The notes beneath the pieces were generated by a model. That model saw only the letters and a list, made by a program, of their open reading frames with translations. It made no database searches and was not told the DNA's origin. The translations under genes were made by a program, and so were the position numbers. Shown piece by piece: positions 1 to 7,566 of a stretch of 64,000 nucleotides of DNA (its first letter is position 1; the number at the start of each line of letters is the position of its first letter). Origin of the DNA: an uncultured Eubacteriales bacterium (lineage in GTDB: Bacteria; Bacillota; Clostridia; Oscillospirales; Acutalibacteraceae); NCBI GenBank assembly GCA_934489735.1, contig CAKSSR010000009.1, positions 8,221-72,220 on the forward strand, given 5' to 3'.

Positions 1-2
1 AT

Positions 3-989
3 TGTGGGGAATTTATCATAGACGAAGTAAAGTTTTCTAAGGCATTGATTATAAGCGACAGGAATGTTTCAAGGATTTATATGGACAGGCTGACGAAGCA
101 GTTAAGCGACATGAACTTTAAAACTGACATATATTTAATAGAAAATGGAGAAAAGAGCAAAAATTTAGCGACAGCTGAGAAAATATATGACTTATTATCA
201 TCGACATTAATATCAAGGGCAGACTTAATCATTGCAATTGGAGGGGGAGTAGTTACAGACATAGCGGGATTTGTAGCTGCGACATACAAAAGGGGAGTAA
301 ATTTAATAAATATTCCAACATCTTTACTAGGAATGATAGACGCATCGATAGGAGGGAAGAATGGAGTCAATACGAATTTTGGGAAAAATCTAGTAGGGAC
401 ATTCTATCAGCCGAAGTTAGTCATCATTGATCCAGACATTTTAAACACTTTACCAATGGATGAACTAAGAAGTGGTATAGCCGAGGCAATAAAGTACGGA
501 TGCATAAGTGACAGATATTTATTTAGTATTTTAGAGCAAGGCAGCTTGGATGAGAATAGGGAAGAAATAATAAGTAGATGCATAATAATAAAGAAAAAGG
601 CAGTAGAGGACGACCCATTTGACGAAGGGGAGAGAATGTTATTAAATTTTGGACATACCATTGGACATGCGATAGAGAAAATGTACAATTATGGGACTGT
701 ATCGCACGGGCAAGCGGTATCAATTGGAATGAACATAATGACAAAGGTATCAGAAATGGAAGGATTGACTTCAAAAGGGACATATAAAAGGCTAACCTTA
801 CTATGCAAGAAATACAACTTACCGATAAGCGTTGATGTACCAATAGACATGATATATAAAACGATATTAAATGACAAAAAGGCACTAGACGACTATATAA
901 ATTTAATATTTATCAAAGAAATAGGGAAAAGCTTTATATACAAGTCAAAAATTGATAGATTCGTTGAACAAATGACTAAAATATGTTAG
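3..989 (+). CDS. aroB: 3-dehydroquinate synthase, 5' end cut by window edge
   Basis: Second step of the shikimate pathway: converts DAHP to 3-dehydroquinate in the cytosol, using NAD and a divalent metal. The reading frame is open to the first bases of the window, so the start lies upstream; the 328 codons present leave perhaps 20-30 residues missing compared with the family. A TTG at 45 is in frame but sits inside the conserved fold and is not the start. Visible motifs: the glycine-rich NAD site GGGVVTDIAGFVAATYKRG, IPTSLLGMIDASIGGK, and the metal ligands Glu in AEAIKYG and the two His in FGHTIGHAIE and HGQAVSIGM. It is followed 40 bp later by aroC and then aroF, so it is part of an aromatic amino acid operon. 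Identification is firm. Confidence 0.95.
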   Translation, partial: CGEFIIDEVKFSKALIISDRNVSRIYMDRLTKQLSDMNFKTDIYLIENGEKSKNLATAEKIYDLLSSTLISRADLIIAIGGGVVTDIAGFVAATYKRGVNLINIPTSLLGMIDASIGGKNGVNTNFGKNLVGTFYQPKLVIIDPDILNTLPMDELRSGIAEAIKYGCISDRYLFSILEQGSLDENREEIISRCIIIKKKAVEDDPFDEGERMLLNFGHTIGHAIEKMYNYGTVSHGQAVSIGMNIMTKVSEMEGLTSKGTYKRLTLLCKKYNLPISVDVPIDMIYKTILNDKKALDDYINLIFIKEIGKSFIYKSKIDRFVEQMTKIC

Positions 990-1029
990 AATAAGGGTGG
1001 TGAAAGCTATCAATTGATAGCGATGTGAC

Positions 1030-2121
1030 ATGTCATCTATTTGGGGGAGCAATGTAAAGATATCTATTTTTGGAGAAAGTCATGGAAAAGGGATAGGAGT
1101 TACAATCGACGGACTACCATCTGGAGAGAGAATAGATATGGAAGAGATAGAATTTGAAATGAAAAGAAGGAGGCCGGGTGAGAATTCTTTATCGACTGGA
1201 AGAAAAGAGAAGGACAAGCCAGACATAATTTCAGGGATGCTAAACGGATTTACGACAGGGACACCTCTGTGCACTATTTTCTATAATAATGACATAAATC
1301 CTTTACATTATGATGAACTAAATTATATAATTAGGCCTGGCCATGCCGACTATACTGGCCATGTACGATACAAAGGGTTTGCAAATTTCACGGGAGGAGG
1401 GCATTTTTCTGGAAGATTGACATGTCCATTAGTATTTGCAGGTGCAATATGTAGACAGATTTTAAGAAAAAGAGGGATAGACATTGGATCGCACATCAGT
1501 TCAATTGGAGAAATAAACGACGAAAGGTTTAATCCAACTAAAATTGATGAAAAGACTTTAAATAAGTTGGCAAAGTGTTCGTTCCCGACGATTGATGTTG
1601 GCATAAAGGAAGAAATGATTAAAAAAATAGAAGAAGTAAAGAAAGACAATGATAGCATTGGAGGAACTATAGAATGTGCTATTATTGGAATCAAAGCAGG
1701 ATTAGGCTCGCCTATGTTCGACGGAATAGAAAGTAAGATATCTTCAATCATTTTTAGCATACCGGGAGTAAAAGGGATAGAATTTGGCAATGGCTTTTAT
1801 TCATCAAGCATAAGAGGAAGCGAGAATAATGATCCGTTTTTTTATGAAAATGATAAAATTAAGACAAGGACTAACAATCATGGAGGAATATTGGGAGGAA
1901 TAAGTTCAGGAATGCCAATAATATTTAGGGCAGGATTTAAACCGACTCCATCGATTGGCAAGATTCAATCAAGTATTAGCTTAAAAGATAAGACTCAAGA
2001 GGAAGTTAATATAAAAGGCAGGCATGATCCATGCATAGTCACCAGAGCAGTACCAGTAGTTGAGTCAGCTGCAGCAATTGCTATGCTTGATATATTATTG
2101 TCTGATATAAGTCAATTTTGA
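1030..2121 (+). CDS. aroC: Chorismate synthase
   Basis: Last step of the shikimate pathway: 5-enolpyruvylshikimate-3-phosphate to chorismate, using reduced FMN. The 363 residues match the usual family length. The N-terminal signature FGESHGKGIGVTIDGLPSG, the motif RPGHADYTG, the FTGGGHFSGR stretch and the C-terminal GRHDPCIVTRAVPV region are all intact. An AGGGTGG-type sequence lies about 28 bases upstream, unusually far from the ATG at 1030; the two closer ATG/GTG codons run straight into stops, so 1030 is the first usable start. The gene sits between aroB and aroF on the same strand with short gaps and is almost certainly cotranscribed with them. Confidence 0.95.
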   Translation: MSSIWGSNVKISIFGESHGKGIGVTIDGLPSGERIDMEEIEFEMKRRRPGENSLSTGRKEKDKPDIISGMLNGFTTGTPLCTIFYNNDINPLHYDELNYIIRPGHADYTGHVRYKGFANFTGGGHFSGRLTCPLVFAGAICRQILRKRGIDIGSHISSIGEINDERFNPTKIDEKTLNKLAKCSFPTIDVGIKEEMIKKIEEVKKDNDSIGGTIECAIIGIKAGLGSPMFDGIESKISSIIFSIPGVKGIEFGNGFYSSSIRGSENNDPFFYENDKIKTRTNNHGGILGGISSGMPIIFRAGFKPTPSIGKIQSSISLKDKTQEEVNIKGRHDPCIVTRAVPVVESAAAIAMLDILLSDISQF

Positions 2122-2152
2122 TATATGAAAAGGAATGGGGTGAATGTAGGAT

Positions 2153-2947
2153 ATGGAAAATTTAAAAATAAGTAAAAATTCTTTATATGGATTAAAAAAA
2201 ATAGAAGAGCAGTTTGAATCATTGCACAAGGGGCTGCATATAATAGCAGGACCGTGTTCAGTAGAAAACAGAGAAATGATGGAAATTACAGCCGAGAAGC
2301 TATCGGAACTAGGAATTGAGTTCTTAAGAGGAGGTGCATTTAAACCGAGGACATCTCCTTATGATTTTCAAGGATTAGGCGAGGAAGGTTTGAAAATATT
2401 AAGAGAAGCAGGGAAAAAGTTTGGAATGCTAACTGTAAGCGAGGTAGTGGACACGAGATACGTAGAAACTATGACAAGGCATGTAGATATGTTGCAAATT
2501 GGTTCAAGAAACATGAGCAACTTTGAATTACTTAAAGAAGTTGGAAGGTCAAAGCATCCAGTTTTATTAAAAAGGGGGATGTGTTCAACAGTTGAAGAGT
2601 TCAAGTTTGCGGCGGAATACATAGCAAATGAAGGAAATAAGAATATTACTTTATGCGAAAGAGGCATAAGGACATTTGAGACAGCAACTAGAAACACCTT
2701 GGACATAGCGTGCATTGCAATATTAAAGAAAGAAACAAAGTTACCAGTAATGGTTGACTTGAGTCATTCACTTGGCCGTAAAGATATATTAATATCAGTT
2801 GCAAGATCTGTAATAGCAATGGGAGTCGACGGAATAATGATAGAAGTTCATAATGACCCGGGTAAAGCACTTTCAGATAAGTTTCAGCAATTAAGTTTGG
2901 ATGAATTTAAGTATTTTATGACACAGATAGCAAAAAATGAAGTTTAG
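2153..2947 (+). CDS. aroF: DAHP synthase, class I-beta core type
   Basis: Condenses phosphoenolpyruvate with erythrose-4-phosphate, the entry step of the shikimate pathway. The 264-residue protein is the bare TIM barrel of the I-beta class: AGPCSVEN near residue 31, GGAFKPRTSPYDFQGLG, the LLKRGM segment, CERGIRTFETATRNTLD and the metal-site stretch MVDLSHSLGRKD. It lacks the N-terminal ferredoxin-like regulatory domain and any fused chorismate mutase domain found in some relatives, so feedback control, if any, must come from elsewhere (inference). The gene is 31 bp after aroC. The entry enzyme encoded beside aroB and aroC gives a compact pathway operon, and the missing aro genes may lie just upstream of the window. 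Confidence 0.93.
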   Translation: MENLKISKNSLYGLKKIEEQFESLHKGLHIIAGPCSVENREMMEITAEKLSELGIEFLRGGAFKPRTSPYDFQGLGEEGLKILREAGKKFGMLTVSEVVDTRYVETMTRHVDMLQIGSRNMSNFELLKEVGRSKHPVLLKRGMCSTVEEFKFAAEYIANEGNKNITLCERGIRTFETATRNTLDIACIAILKKETKLPVMVDLSHSLGRKDILISVARSVIAMGVDGIMIEVHNDPGKALSDKFQQLSLDEFKYFMTQIAKNEV

Positions 2948-2958
2948 GAGAGATGATT

Positions 2959-3501
2959 TTGAAAAATATATTGATTTTGTCAGGGAGTCCACATAAAAAT
3001 GGAACCTCTTCAGCATTATTGGATAGGTTTGAAGAGGGAGCAAGAAGCAATGGCAATGAAGTAACTAGGAGGAACGTAGCTTTCCTCAATATAAATGGAT
3101 GCCTTGGCTGTAATAATTGTAAGATCAACAAGGGAATTTGTAGCCAAGTTGATGACTTCTCGATGATCAAAGATGACATAAGGGAATCAGACGTAGTAGT
3201 CTTTGCAACGCCTTTATACTATTTTGGAATGTCGGCTCAGCTCAAACAAGTGATAGACAGATTCCACTCAATCGGCGACGAACTTAAGAATAAGAAGAGA
3301 CAGACAATACTAATTTCAACTCAAACAAATCCAAGTCAAGAAATAACAAAAGCATTGATAGACCATTACAAAATGATTATAAATTATTGGGGATGGGATA
3401 TAATTGATATGCTAATTGCTACGGCAGTACCGACTTTGGAAGAACTTATTAAGACGGATTATTTAGAAAAAGCTAAAGAACTAGGAAAAAGAATATCATG
3501 A
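2959..3501 (+). CDS. Flavodoxin-fold NAD(P)H/FMN reductase family protein
   Basis: A cytosolic flavin-dependent reductase of the NADPH-dependent FMN reductase / iron-sulfur flavoprotein group. ILSGSPHKNGTSSALLDRF at the N-terminus is the FMN phosphate-binding loop; NGCLGCNNCKINKGIC is a CxxCxxC-like cysteine cluster, and ATPLYYFGMSAQLKQVIDR is the conserved flavin-contact helix. Start choice: an ATG at 2953 overlaps the ribosome binding site (AGGAGA, 2946-2951), whereas the TTG at 2959 has ideal 7-base spacing, so TTG is preferred (180 residues). It begins about 11 bp after aroF and is probably in the same transcript, but its substrate is unknown. Its last bases overlap the next start (ATGA). 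Confidence 0.8.
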   Translation: MKNILILSGSPHKNGTSSALLDRFEEGARSNGNEVTRRNVAFLNINGCLGCNNCKINKGICSQVDDFSMIKDDIRESDVVVFATPLYYFGMSAQLKQVIDRFHSIGDELKNKKRQTILISTQTNPSQEITKALIDHYKMIINYWGWDIIDMLIATAVPTLEELIKTDYLEKAKELGKRIS

Positions 3502-4310
3502 GAAAGAAAAAGATATATTTTGGAATGTTTTTTTGCTTTATAATTATGAATTTTGTACTTTATGCTGAGGTGAATGCATTGTTTTCTAATACTCATTATA
3601 ACATCGGTAAGAAAATGATTACTAAAATGGATAAAAAACTAGAAGAAGATGAAGAAAAAGCATTCTTATCTGGAATGGTTTATGCAGATATAGGAAGATT
3701 TAAGTTCGATAAAGAAGTAAAGATTAACTCAGACTCAGAAGAATTTGTAAACATATTAGAAAAGTTTGCTAAGAATGATAACGAGATTTGGTTTGTAAAG
3801 GGAATGAAGATGCATATTATCCAGGACAGTCACACAGACGAAATGATTTCAAATATCTTTGGAAAAAATGAAGAAGGATATATAGGTTATATAAAAGACT
3901 GCGGGATTTTAGAAAAGTACTTTTCAAATGTTGACAACAGTTATCTATATAATAACCATTTGGATAAGTTTAGTCTTGATCAAGTGAAAAAAGGATTGAA
4001 TATTGATAAAATGTTCGATAAATTTCACTTGCCGGTAGGAAATATCAATATATTATGCAAATCAATTTTAAATAATTATTACGACCACTTAAAAAAAGAA
4101 GAATTAGTTTCATCATATAACGATCTGATTATAAAAACATATGAATCTTTAGGATTGGATTTGAATAATGAAGACATTAATCAACAAGAGGCTAATATAG
4201 TTGGATCATGTGCAATCATTAGTTATGTTTCAGAAGTAAAAACTGACTTGAGTAAGATAATTGAATCAGAAATTGAGAGAATATCAGACTTATGTTTAGA
4301 ATTTATTTAA
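3498..4310 (+). CDS. Secreted zinc-dependent phospholipase C-like protein (divergent)
   Basis: 270 residues with a signal peptide (basic MRKKK, then a hydrophobic stretch to about residue 28). The mature N-terminus reads THYNIGKKM, followed by FLSGMVYADIGRF and later MHIIQDSHTDEM. These positions resemble the His, Asp and HxxxD zinc ligands of the Zn-dependent phospholipase C fold (Pfam Zn_dep_PLPC: THxxIG, then a GAxxPDxG turn, then HxxxD). The C-terminal third has no motif I recognise. Translation is probably coupled to the preceding reductase: the ATG and the upstream TGA share ATGA. A second, more canonical member of the fold lies at 30907-31635. Substrate and enzymatic activity are not established; it could be a non-catalytic relative. 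Confidence 0.55.
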   Translation: MRKKKIYFGMFFCFIIMNFVLYAEVNALFSNTHYNIGKKMITKMDKKLEEDEEKAFLSGMVYADIGRFKFDKEVKINSDSEEFVNILEKFAKNDNEIWFVKGMKMHIIQDSHTDEMISNIFGKNEEGYIGYIKDCGILEKYFSNVDNSYLYNNHLDKFSLDQVKKGLNIDKMFDKFHLPVGNINILCKSILNNYYDHLKKEELVSSYNDLIIKTYESLGLDLNNEDINQQEANIVGSCAIISYVSEVKTDLSKIIESEIERISDLCLEFI

Positions 4311-4334
4311 ATAATGAATAAGAGGTGATTATAT

Positions 4335-4703
4335 TTGAGACCAATAGCTAACTTTTTATGGATAATATTTGGCGGATTGATACTTAGTTTGTTCTGGGCA
4401 ATGGCAGGCTTGATATTTTGCATATCCATAATAGGAATACCATTTGGAATGCAATGCTTTAAGTTTGCTTCGCTTATGTTGGCACCATTTGGGAAAGAGA
4501 TAATTTATGCAAATGGAATCGGAAGCTTTATATTGAATATAATATGGATATTATTTTTTGGCTGGGAACTTGCAATTCTTTCATTAGTAATAGGAGTTTT
4601 GTGGTGTTTGACTATAGTCGGATATCCAATAGGAATCCAATGTATTAAATTTGCTAAGCTTTCGTTTATGCCATTTGGCGCAGAGATAGTAAATTTAGAA
4701 TAA
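4335..4703 (+). CDS. YccF domain inner-membrane protein
   Basis: A 122-residue membrane protein made of two related halves. Each half carries a long hydrophobic segment followed by the family motif IGIPFGMQCFKFASLMLAPFG or its twin VGYPIGIQCIKFAKLSFMPFG, which is diagnostic for the YccF (DUF307) family. Function in bacteria is unknown. The start is a TTG at 4335, seven bases after GAGGTGAT at 4322-4329; no ATG is available. It follows the PLC-like gene by 24 bp and ends at an intrinsic terminator at 4721-4748, so it is the probable last gene of the run that begins with the aro genes. Confidence 0.88.
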   Translation: MRPIANFLWIIFGGLILSLFWAMAGLIFCISIIGIPFGMQCFKFASLMLAPFGKEIIYANGIGSFILNIIWILFFGWELAILSLVIGVLWCLTIVGYPIGIQCIKFAKLSFMPFGAEIVNLE

Positions 4704-4720
4704 TTTTATATATTTTTGGG

Positions 4721-4748
4721 AGGCTGTACTTAACAGCCTTTTAACTTT
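4721..4748 (+). terminator. Intrinsic terminator after the yccF-like gene
   Basis: Hairpin GGCTGT/ACAGCC (4722-4727 with 4733-4738) with a short ACTTA loop, flanked by A and T residues and followed by a T-rich tail. Confidence 0.75.
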
Positions 4749-4787
4749 TAGTATAAGTATATAAAGTTTGTTAAATTTTTGTTAAGT

Positions 4788-4818
4788 TTGATATTTTTAT
4801 GAGCTAATATGATATAAT
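4788..4818 (+). promoter_or_regulatory. Probable sigma-A promoter for the split repeat-protein gene
   Basis: TTGATA at 4788-4793 and a perfect TATAAT at 4813-4818. The 19-base spacer is longer than ideal, so the -10 is more certain than the -35. It lies about 35 bases before the GTG start at 4853. Confidence 0.5.
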
Positions 4819-4996
4819 GATTTCATATTGATTCTAAATGGAGGAAAATGTTGTGAATTTTATAGGAATGATTAAAAAAACTTTATGCATTTTATGTTTG
4901 GGCACCGCAATGTCAGCAATATCGGTAATGGCTACTGACAATGACTTTTCAAAGTCTGAAATTTTTGGACAAAATAGGACTTATATGGGGATTGAT

Positions 4997-5135
4997 AGAA
5001 ACGACCACGCACACTCGTGACTTTAGTCATGAGTTAGTGGAAGAACCGTAGGAACTACGGGGATAGCTTGGTAAATATCTTTCCGTTAGGAGAGAGTTCC
5101 CAAGAACCCTGCGACTTTAGTTGTGGGAGGTTCAG
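4997..5135 (+). mobile_element. Non-autonomous IS200/IS605-like element (139 bp), copy 1
   Basis: No transposase is encoded. The left end, directly after TTGAT, contains the hairpin ACTCGTGAC-TTTA-GTCATGAGT; the right end is a second hairpin built from GAACC/GGTTC and GCGAC-TTTA-GTTGT. Subterminal hairpins, insertion 3' of a TTGAT pentamer and the lack of a target duplication are the hallmarks of the IS200/IS605 (ISDra2-like) mechanism. Boundaries are set by two facts: removal of 4997-5135 restores the host reading frame, and a second copy at 39085-39193 shares the same right end (GGTTCAG). The 109 bp common to both copies differ at one base, so spread is recent. It could be called a MITE; the full-length parent is not in the window. 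Confidence 0.75.
5043..5135 (+). ncRNA. Predicted structured RNA inside the element (omegaRNA-like)
   Basis: Pairings read by eye: CCGTAG/CTACGG closing a GAA loop (5046-5060); CTTGG with CCAAG (5067-5071 with 5100-5104) enclosing TCTTTCC-GTTA-GGAGAGA (5078-5095); GAACC with GGTTC (5104-5108 with 5129-5133) enclosing GCGAC-TTTA-GTTGT. The only difference from the second copy turns a G-U pair into G-C. The arrangement, ending at the transposon right end, resembles the guide RNA scaffold of TnpB elements; that role is inference, since no TnpB is present here. Confidence 0.4.
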
Positions 5136-5556
5136 GGAGTAGAACCATCAAAAGCTAAAGTAATGTCAGAAATATTTGATAAAGAAGTTACTTCTGGCAA
5201 GAGCTATCAATATGCTGATGAGTATGTAACAGCAAAATTTTCAGAAAATTTAGATGAAAGTGAAGCAAGATTAAAGGCTGAGATGGTAGAACAAGAACTT
5301 AGATCTGGCAGAAGTTGTTGCTATACATATGAGTATGTAAAATTAAGGATTAAAGACAAAATGGAAGAAAGGCAAGCCAGAAACATAGCAGATGTATATG
5401 AAAGATTAGTTTTAATGGGAGTAAAAACTGAGTGTGCAGAAGGAATGGCTAAGCTAATGTTAGGAATTATCACCATTGGCTAACGATTTGTATGTAGATT
5501 AGATTTAGAAAAAAGCATTATTTAATGTTTTGAATAGAAAATTTGGAGGAAAAACT

Positions 5557-6411
5557 ATGAATTTTATAGGAATGATTAAAAAAACTTTATGTATTTTATG
5601 TTTGGGCACCGCAGTGTCAGCAGGATCTGTAATGGCAATGAATCCATGTGGAGGCCGCACACCAGCAGCTGTAATAATTGAGAGAGAAGTTAGTTCGGGC
5701 AGAAGCGTTCAGTATGCAACTGCATATGCAAACTTTATTCAAAGAGGATTTAGTGAAGCTAAAGCAAGAAAAATGGTAGAAATCTTTGAAAGTGAAACAA
5801 GAGCAGGCAGAAGTGTGCAGTATGCAGAGAAGTATGCAATTAGTAGAGTCGAATATGTATTAGATGAATCGGAAGCAAGAAGATGTACAGAAGTATATGT
5901 AAATGAGCTCAAAGAGGGTAAAAGTGCGATATATGCAGAATTTTATTCCATAGCCTTAGTAAGAGGAAGAACGGATGAGGCTACAGCAAGGAAATCTGCA
6001 GAAATTTTTGAGCAAGAGGTCAAAGCTGGTAGAGGTGCTGTTTATGCATGTGAATATTCAAAGCTAATAGCATGCCATGGTTTGCCTGCAGAATCGGCAA
6101 GGAGGCTAGCAGATGCTGCAATCAGAGAAATGAAAGCAGGGAAAAGTCCAGTCTACATAGACCAATATATTAGATTAAAGGTAGGTCAAGAAACTGGTGA
6201 AGAAAGGCCGATGGATGAAGAGACAATAAGAGAAATAGCAAGAATTTATGCTGATTTGGTTAACCAAGGAGTAGAACCAGAACAAGCTGAGCGTATAGCA
6301 AAAGCATTTTTAGGAATTGGCGGGATGGTAGTAGCCGTTGACGAGGAAGACGAAAACGATATTCAAGATGCGGTAAGGATTGCTTTAAATAAAGATAACA
6401 AAAATAGATAA
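5557..6411 (+). CDS. Secreted helical-repeat protein (YAxxY repeat family)
   Basis: 284 residues, starting at the ATG at 5557 six bases after GGAGGA. A signal peptide (MNFIGMIKKTLCILCLGTAV, cleavage probably after VMA) is followed by about six tandem units of roughly 37 residues. The unit consensus is A-R-x-x-A-E-I-[FY]-x-x-E-[VL]-K-x-G-[RK]-S-x-x-Y-A-x-x-Y, predicted to fold as helix pairs (a TPR/Sel1-like solenoid by inference). The C-terminus is acidic (DEEDEND) with no anchor, so the product is probably released. The same unit style fills the 2802-residue protein at 54402-62810 and the split gene just upstream. I do not recognise a named family; function unknown. The gene ends at a clear terminator. 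Confidence 0.8.
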   Translation: MNFIGMIKKTLCILCLGTAVSAGSVMAMNPCGGRTPAAVIIEREVSSGRSVQYATAYANFIQRGFSEAKARKMVEIFESETRAGRSVQYAEKYAISRVEYVLDESEARRCTEVYVNELKEGKSAIYAEFYSIALVRGRTDEATARKSAEIFEQEVKAGRGAVYACEYSKLIACHGLPAESARRLADAAIREMKAGKSPVYIDQYIRLKVGQETGEERPMDEETIREIARIYADLVNQGVEPEQAERIAKAFLGIGGMVVAVDEEDENDIQDAVRIALNKDNKNR

Positions 6412-6427
6412 GAGAACAGAACAAATT

Positions 6428-6475
6428 AACCGAAACTCACTTAGTTGTGGATTTCGGTTTAAATTTTTTTATAAA
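6428..6475 (+). terminator. Intrinsic terminator between convergent genes
   Basis: AACCGAAA (6428-6435) pairs with TTTCGGTT (6452-6459), followed by TTAAATTTTTTTAT. It ends the repeat-protein transcript, and the A-rich left flank could also serve the minus-strand gene. Confidence 0.75.
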
Positions 6476-6491
6476 TTGATTAATTGTTTTA

Positions 6492-7457
6492 TTATTTCTT
6501 AGACTTTTGTCTGTATAAGAAGAAAATAGACAAGGCGCTGATAGCGATGAATGACAAAACTATGACGTATGCAGTGCTATTTTCACCGGTTTTTAAATAT
6601 TTGTTACCTGATTTAGATTCGTCTTCAGATATTTTATCATTTTGCTTAGAATCGTCATCAAAAGTATTATCAGACTTATTAGAGGAGGTATCATTTACTA
6701 CTTCAAAGCTAGTAGAAGCAGAACCAGTTTTAGAATTTATTGATATTGAATGCTTTCCGTTAGACAAAGTTGATATAAATTCAGGTTTTAGTTCGACTAT
6801 AGTACTCCCGCTCTTGACGGTATAACAATCTTTACCAATTTCTTTTGCATCTACATATACACTTTCGAAATCTTCATACTTAGCATTTGAAGTAAATGTC
6901 AAACTTTTGCTAGAGCCTTGTTCCCATTTACTATTTTCACCTTTTGTTATCTTATTTTTGCTATCTCGAACGTAATGATAAGTATCTTCCCACATTACGT
7001 CGTTACTTATTAACTCTTCGCTTTCTCCTTCAACTATTTTTGCGATCTGGACAGAAAATGTCAAGTAAGAATCTTTAATACTTAAGCCGGCCTTTTCATA
7101 ATCTGGGCAACCTCCATTCAAAAAGTTAGAAACGTCGAAAGACATAGGCAAACTATAAGAACCATTTGATCCAGATGAATCAAGTGTTATAGAATATATT
7201 GGATTTTTTTTATCTTTGGCATCAAACAGGTTAAATTTTACTGCGGTACGGAACTCTTTGCCATTGGAATCCTTACCGCCGGTTGGCCACATGTAATCCC
7301 AGATTGCATAAATTGTCTGTCGGTCAGATCCTATCTTCATATTTAAGTCATAAGGATCCATATTGGTATCAGCAGCAATTGAATAAAATTGAGTAAAAGT
7401 AAATATCATTGATAAAGAAATAAACAGTAATGATATCTTTTTATTAAAGAACTTCAC
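6492..7457 (-). CDS. Membrane-anchored surface protein with X2-like domain
   Basis: 321 residues. The start is a GTG at 7457 (complement), placed by AGGAGTG just upstream; it reads VKFFNKKISLLF and is followed by a signal peptide. The middle is a beta-rich extracellular part. Residues about 190-255 match the X2-like immunoglobulin fold seen in clostridial surface proteins: a WxxGSSKSLTFTSNA lead-in, VYVDAKEI, YTVKSGSTIVELKPEF, LSNGKHSISI and SASTSFEVV. An acidic Ser/Asp/Lys-rich linker follows, then LKTGENS, a hydrophobic segment and RQKSKK: a sortase-like C-terminal anchor with a non-LPXTG motif. The same domain order and a related SRTGDN motif occur at the C-terminus of the 1211-residue protein at 44969-48604. 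Ligand unknown. Confidence 0.75.
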   Translation of the reverse strand: MKFFNKKISLLFISLSMIFTFTQFYSIAADTNMDPYDLNMKIGSDRQTIYAIWDYMWPTGGKDSNGKEFRTAVKFNLFDAKDKKNPIYSITLDSSGSNGSYSLPMSFDVSNFLNGGCPDYEKAGLSIKDSYLTFSVQIAKIVEGESEELISNDVMWEDTYHYVRDSKNKITKGENSKWEQGSSKSLTFTSNAKYEDFESVYVDAKEIGKDCYTVKSGSTIVELKPEFISTLSNGKHSISINSKTGSASTSFEVVNDTSSNKSDNTFDDDSKQNDKISEDESKSGNKYLKTGENSTAYVIVLSFIAISALSIFFLYRQKSKK

Positions 7458-7479
7458 GGAATCACTCCTATTAGTAATC

Positions 7480-7566
7480 AAAGCTTGTCGTCCTATTGAC
7501 TTTAGTCAGCAAAATGGTTATAGTTGGATAAGAACGAAAATGAAAACTAAAGAAAGGACAAGCTTT
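7480..7566. repeat. 10-bp inverted repeat with 67-bp spacer upstream of surface gene
   Basis: AAAGCTTGTC at 7480-7489 and its exact complement GACAAGCTTT at 7557-7566. Inside, near the left arm, is TTGACTTTAGTCAG, a small hairpin with the same GAC-TTTA-GTC core as the mobile element ends. It lies between two divergent genes and could be regulatory or a decayed small element. Confidence 0.4.

Larger units (their letters stand above)
4853..5483 (+). pseudogene. Secreted helical-repeat protein gene split by a 139-bp element
   Basis: A paralogue of the gene at 5557-6411, interrupted at codon 48. The left part (GTG start at 4853 after GGAGG) encodes MNFIGMIKKTLCILCLGTA, almost identical to the signal peptide of the downstream gene, and then a short mature segment ending GID at 4996. 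The element at 4997-5135 follows, after which coding resumes at 5136 with GVEPSKAKVMSEIFDKEV and continues to 5483. Removing exactly 4997-5135 joins the two parts in frame, giving about 163 residues with two to three of the roughly 37-residue repeat units (AKxMxEIFxxEVxSGxSxQYAxxYV). As it stands the left part reads a few element codons and stops at 5018-5020. An ATG at 4838 is in frame but overlaps the ribosome binding site. Whether any product is made now is unknown. Confidence 0.8.

Noticed and set aside
4997..5135. Riboswitch or attenuator inside the first repeat-protein gene
   Set aside because: It lies within coding sequence, occurs a second time elsewhere, and its removal restores the frame, so a mobile element explains it better.
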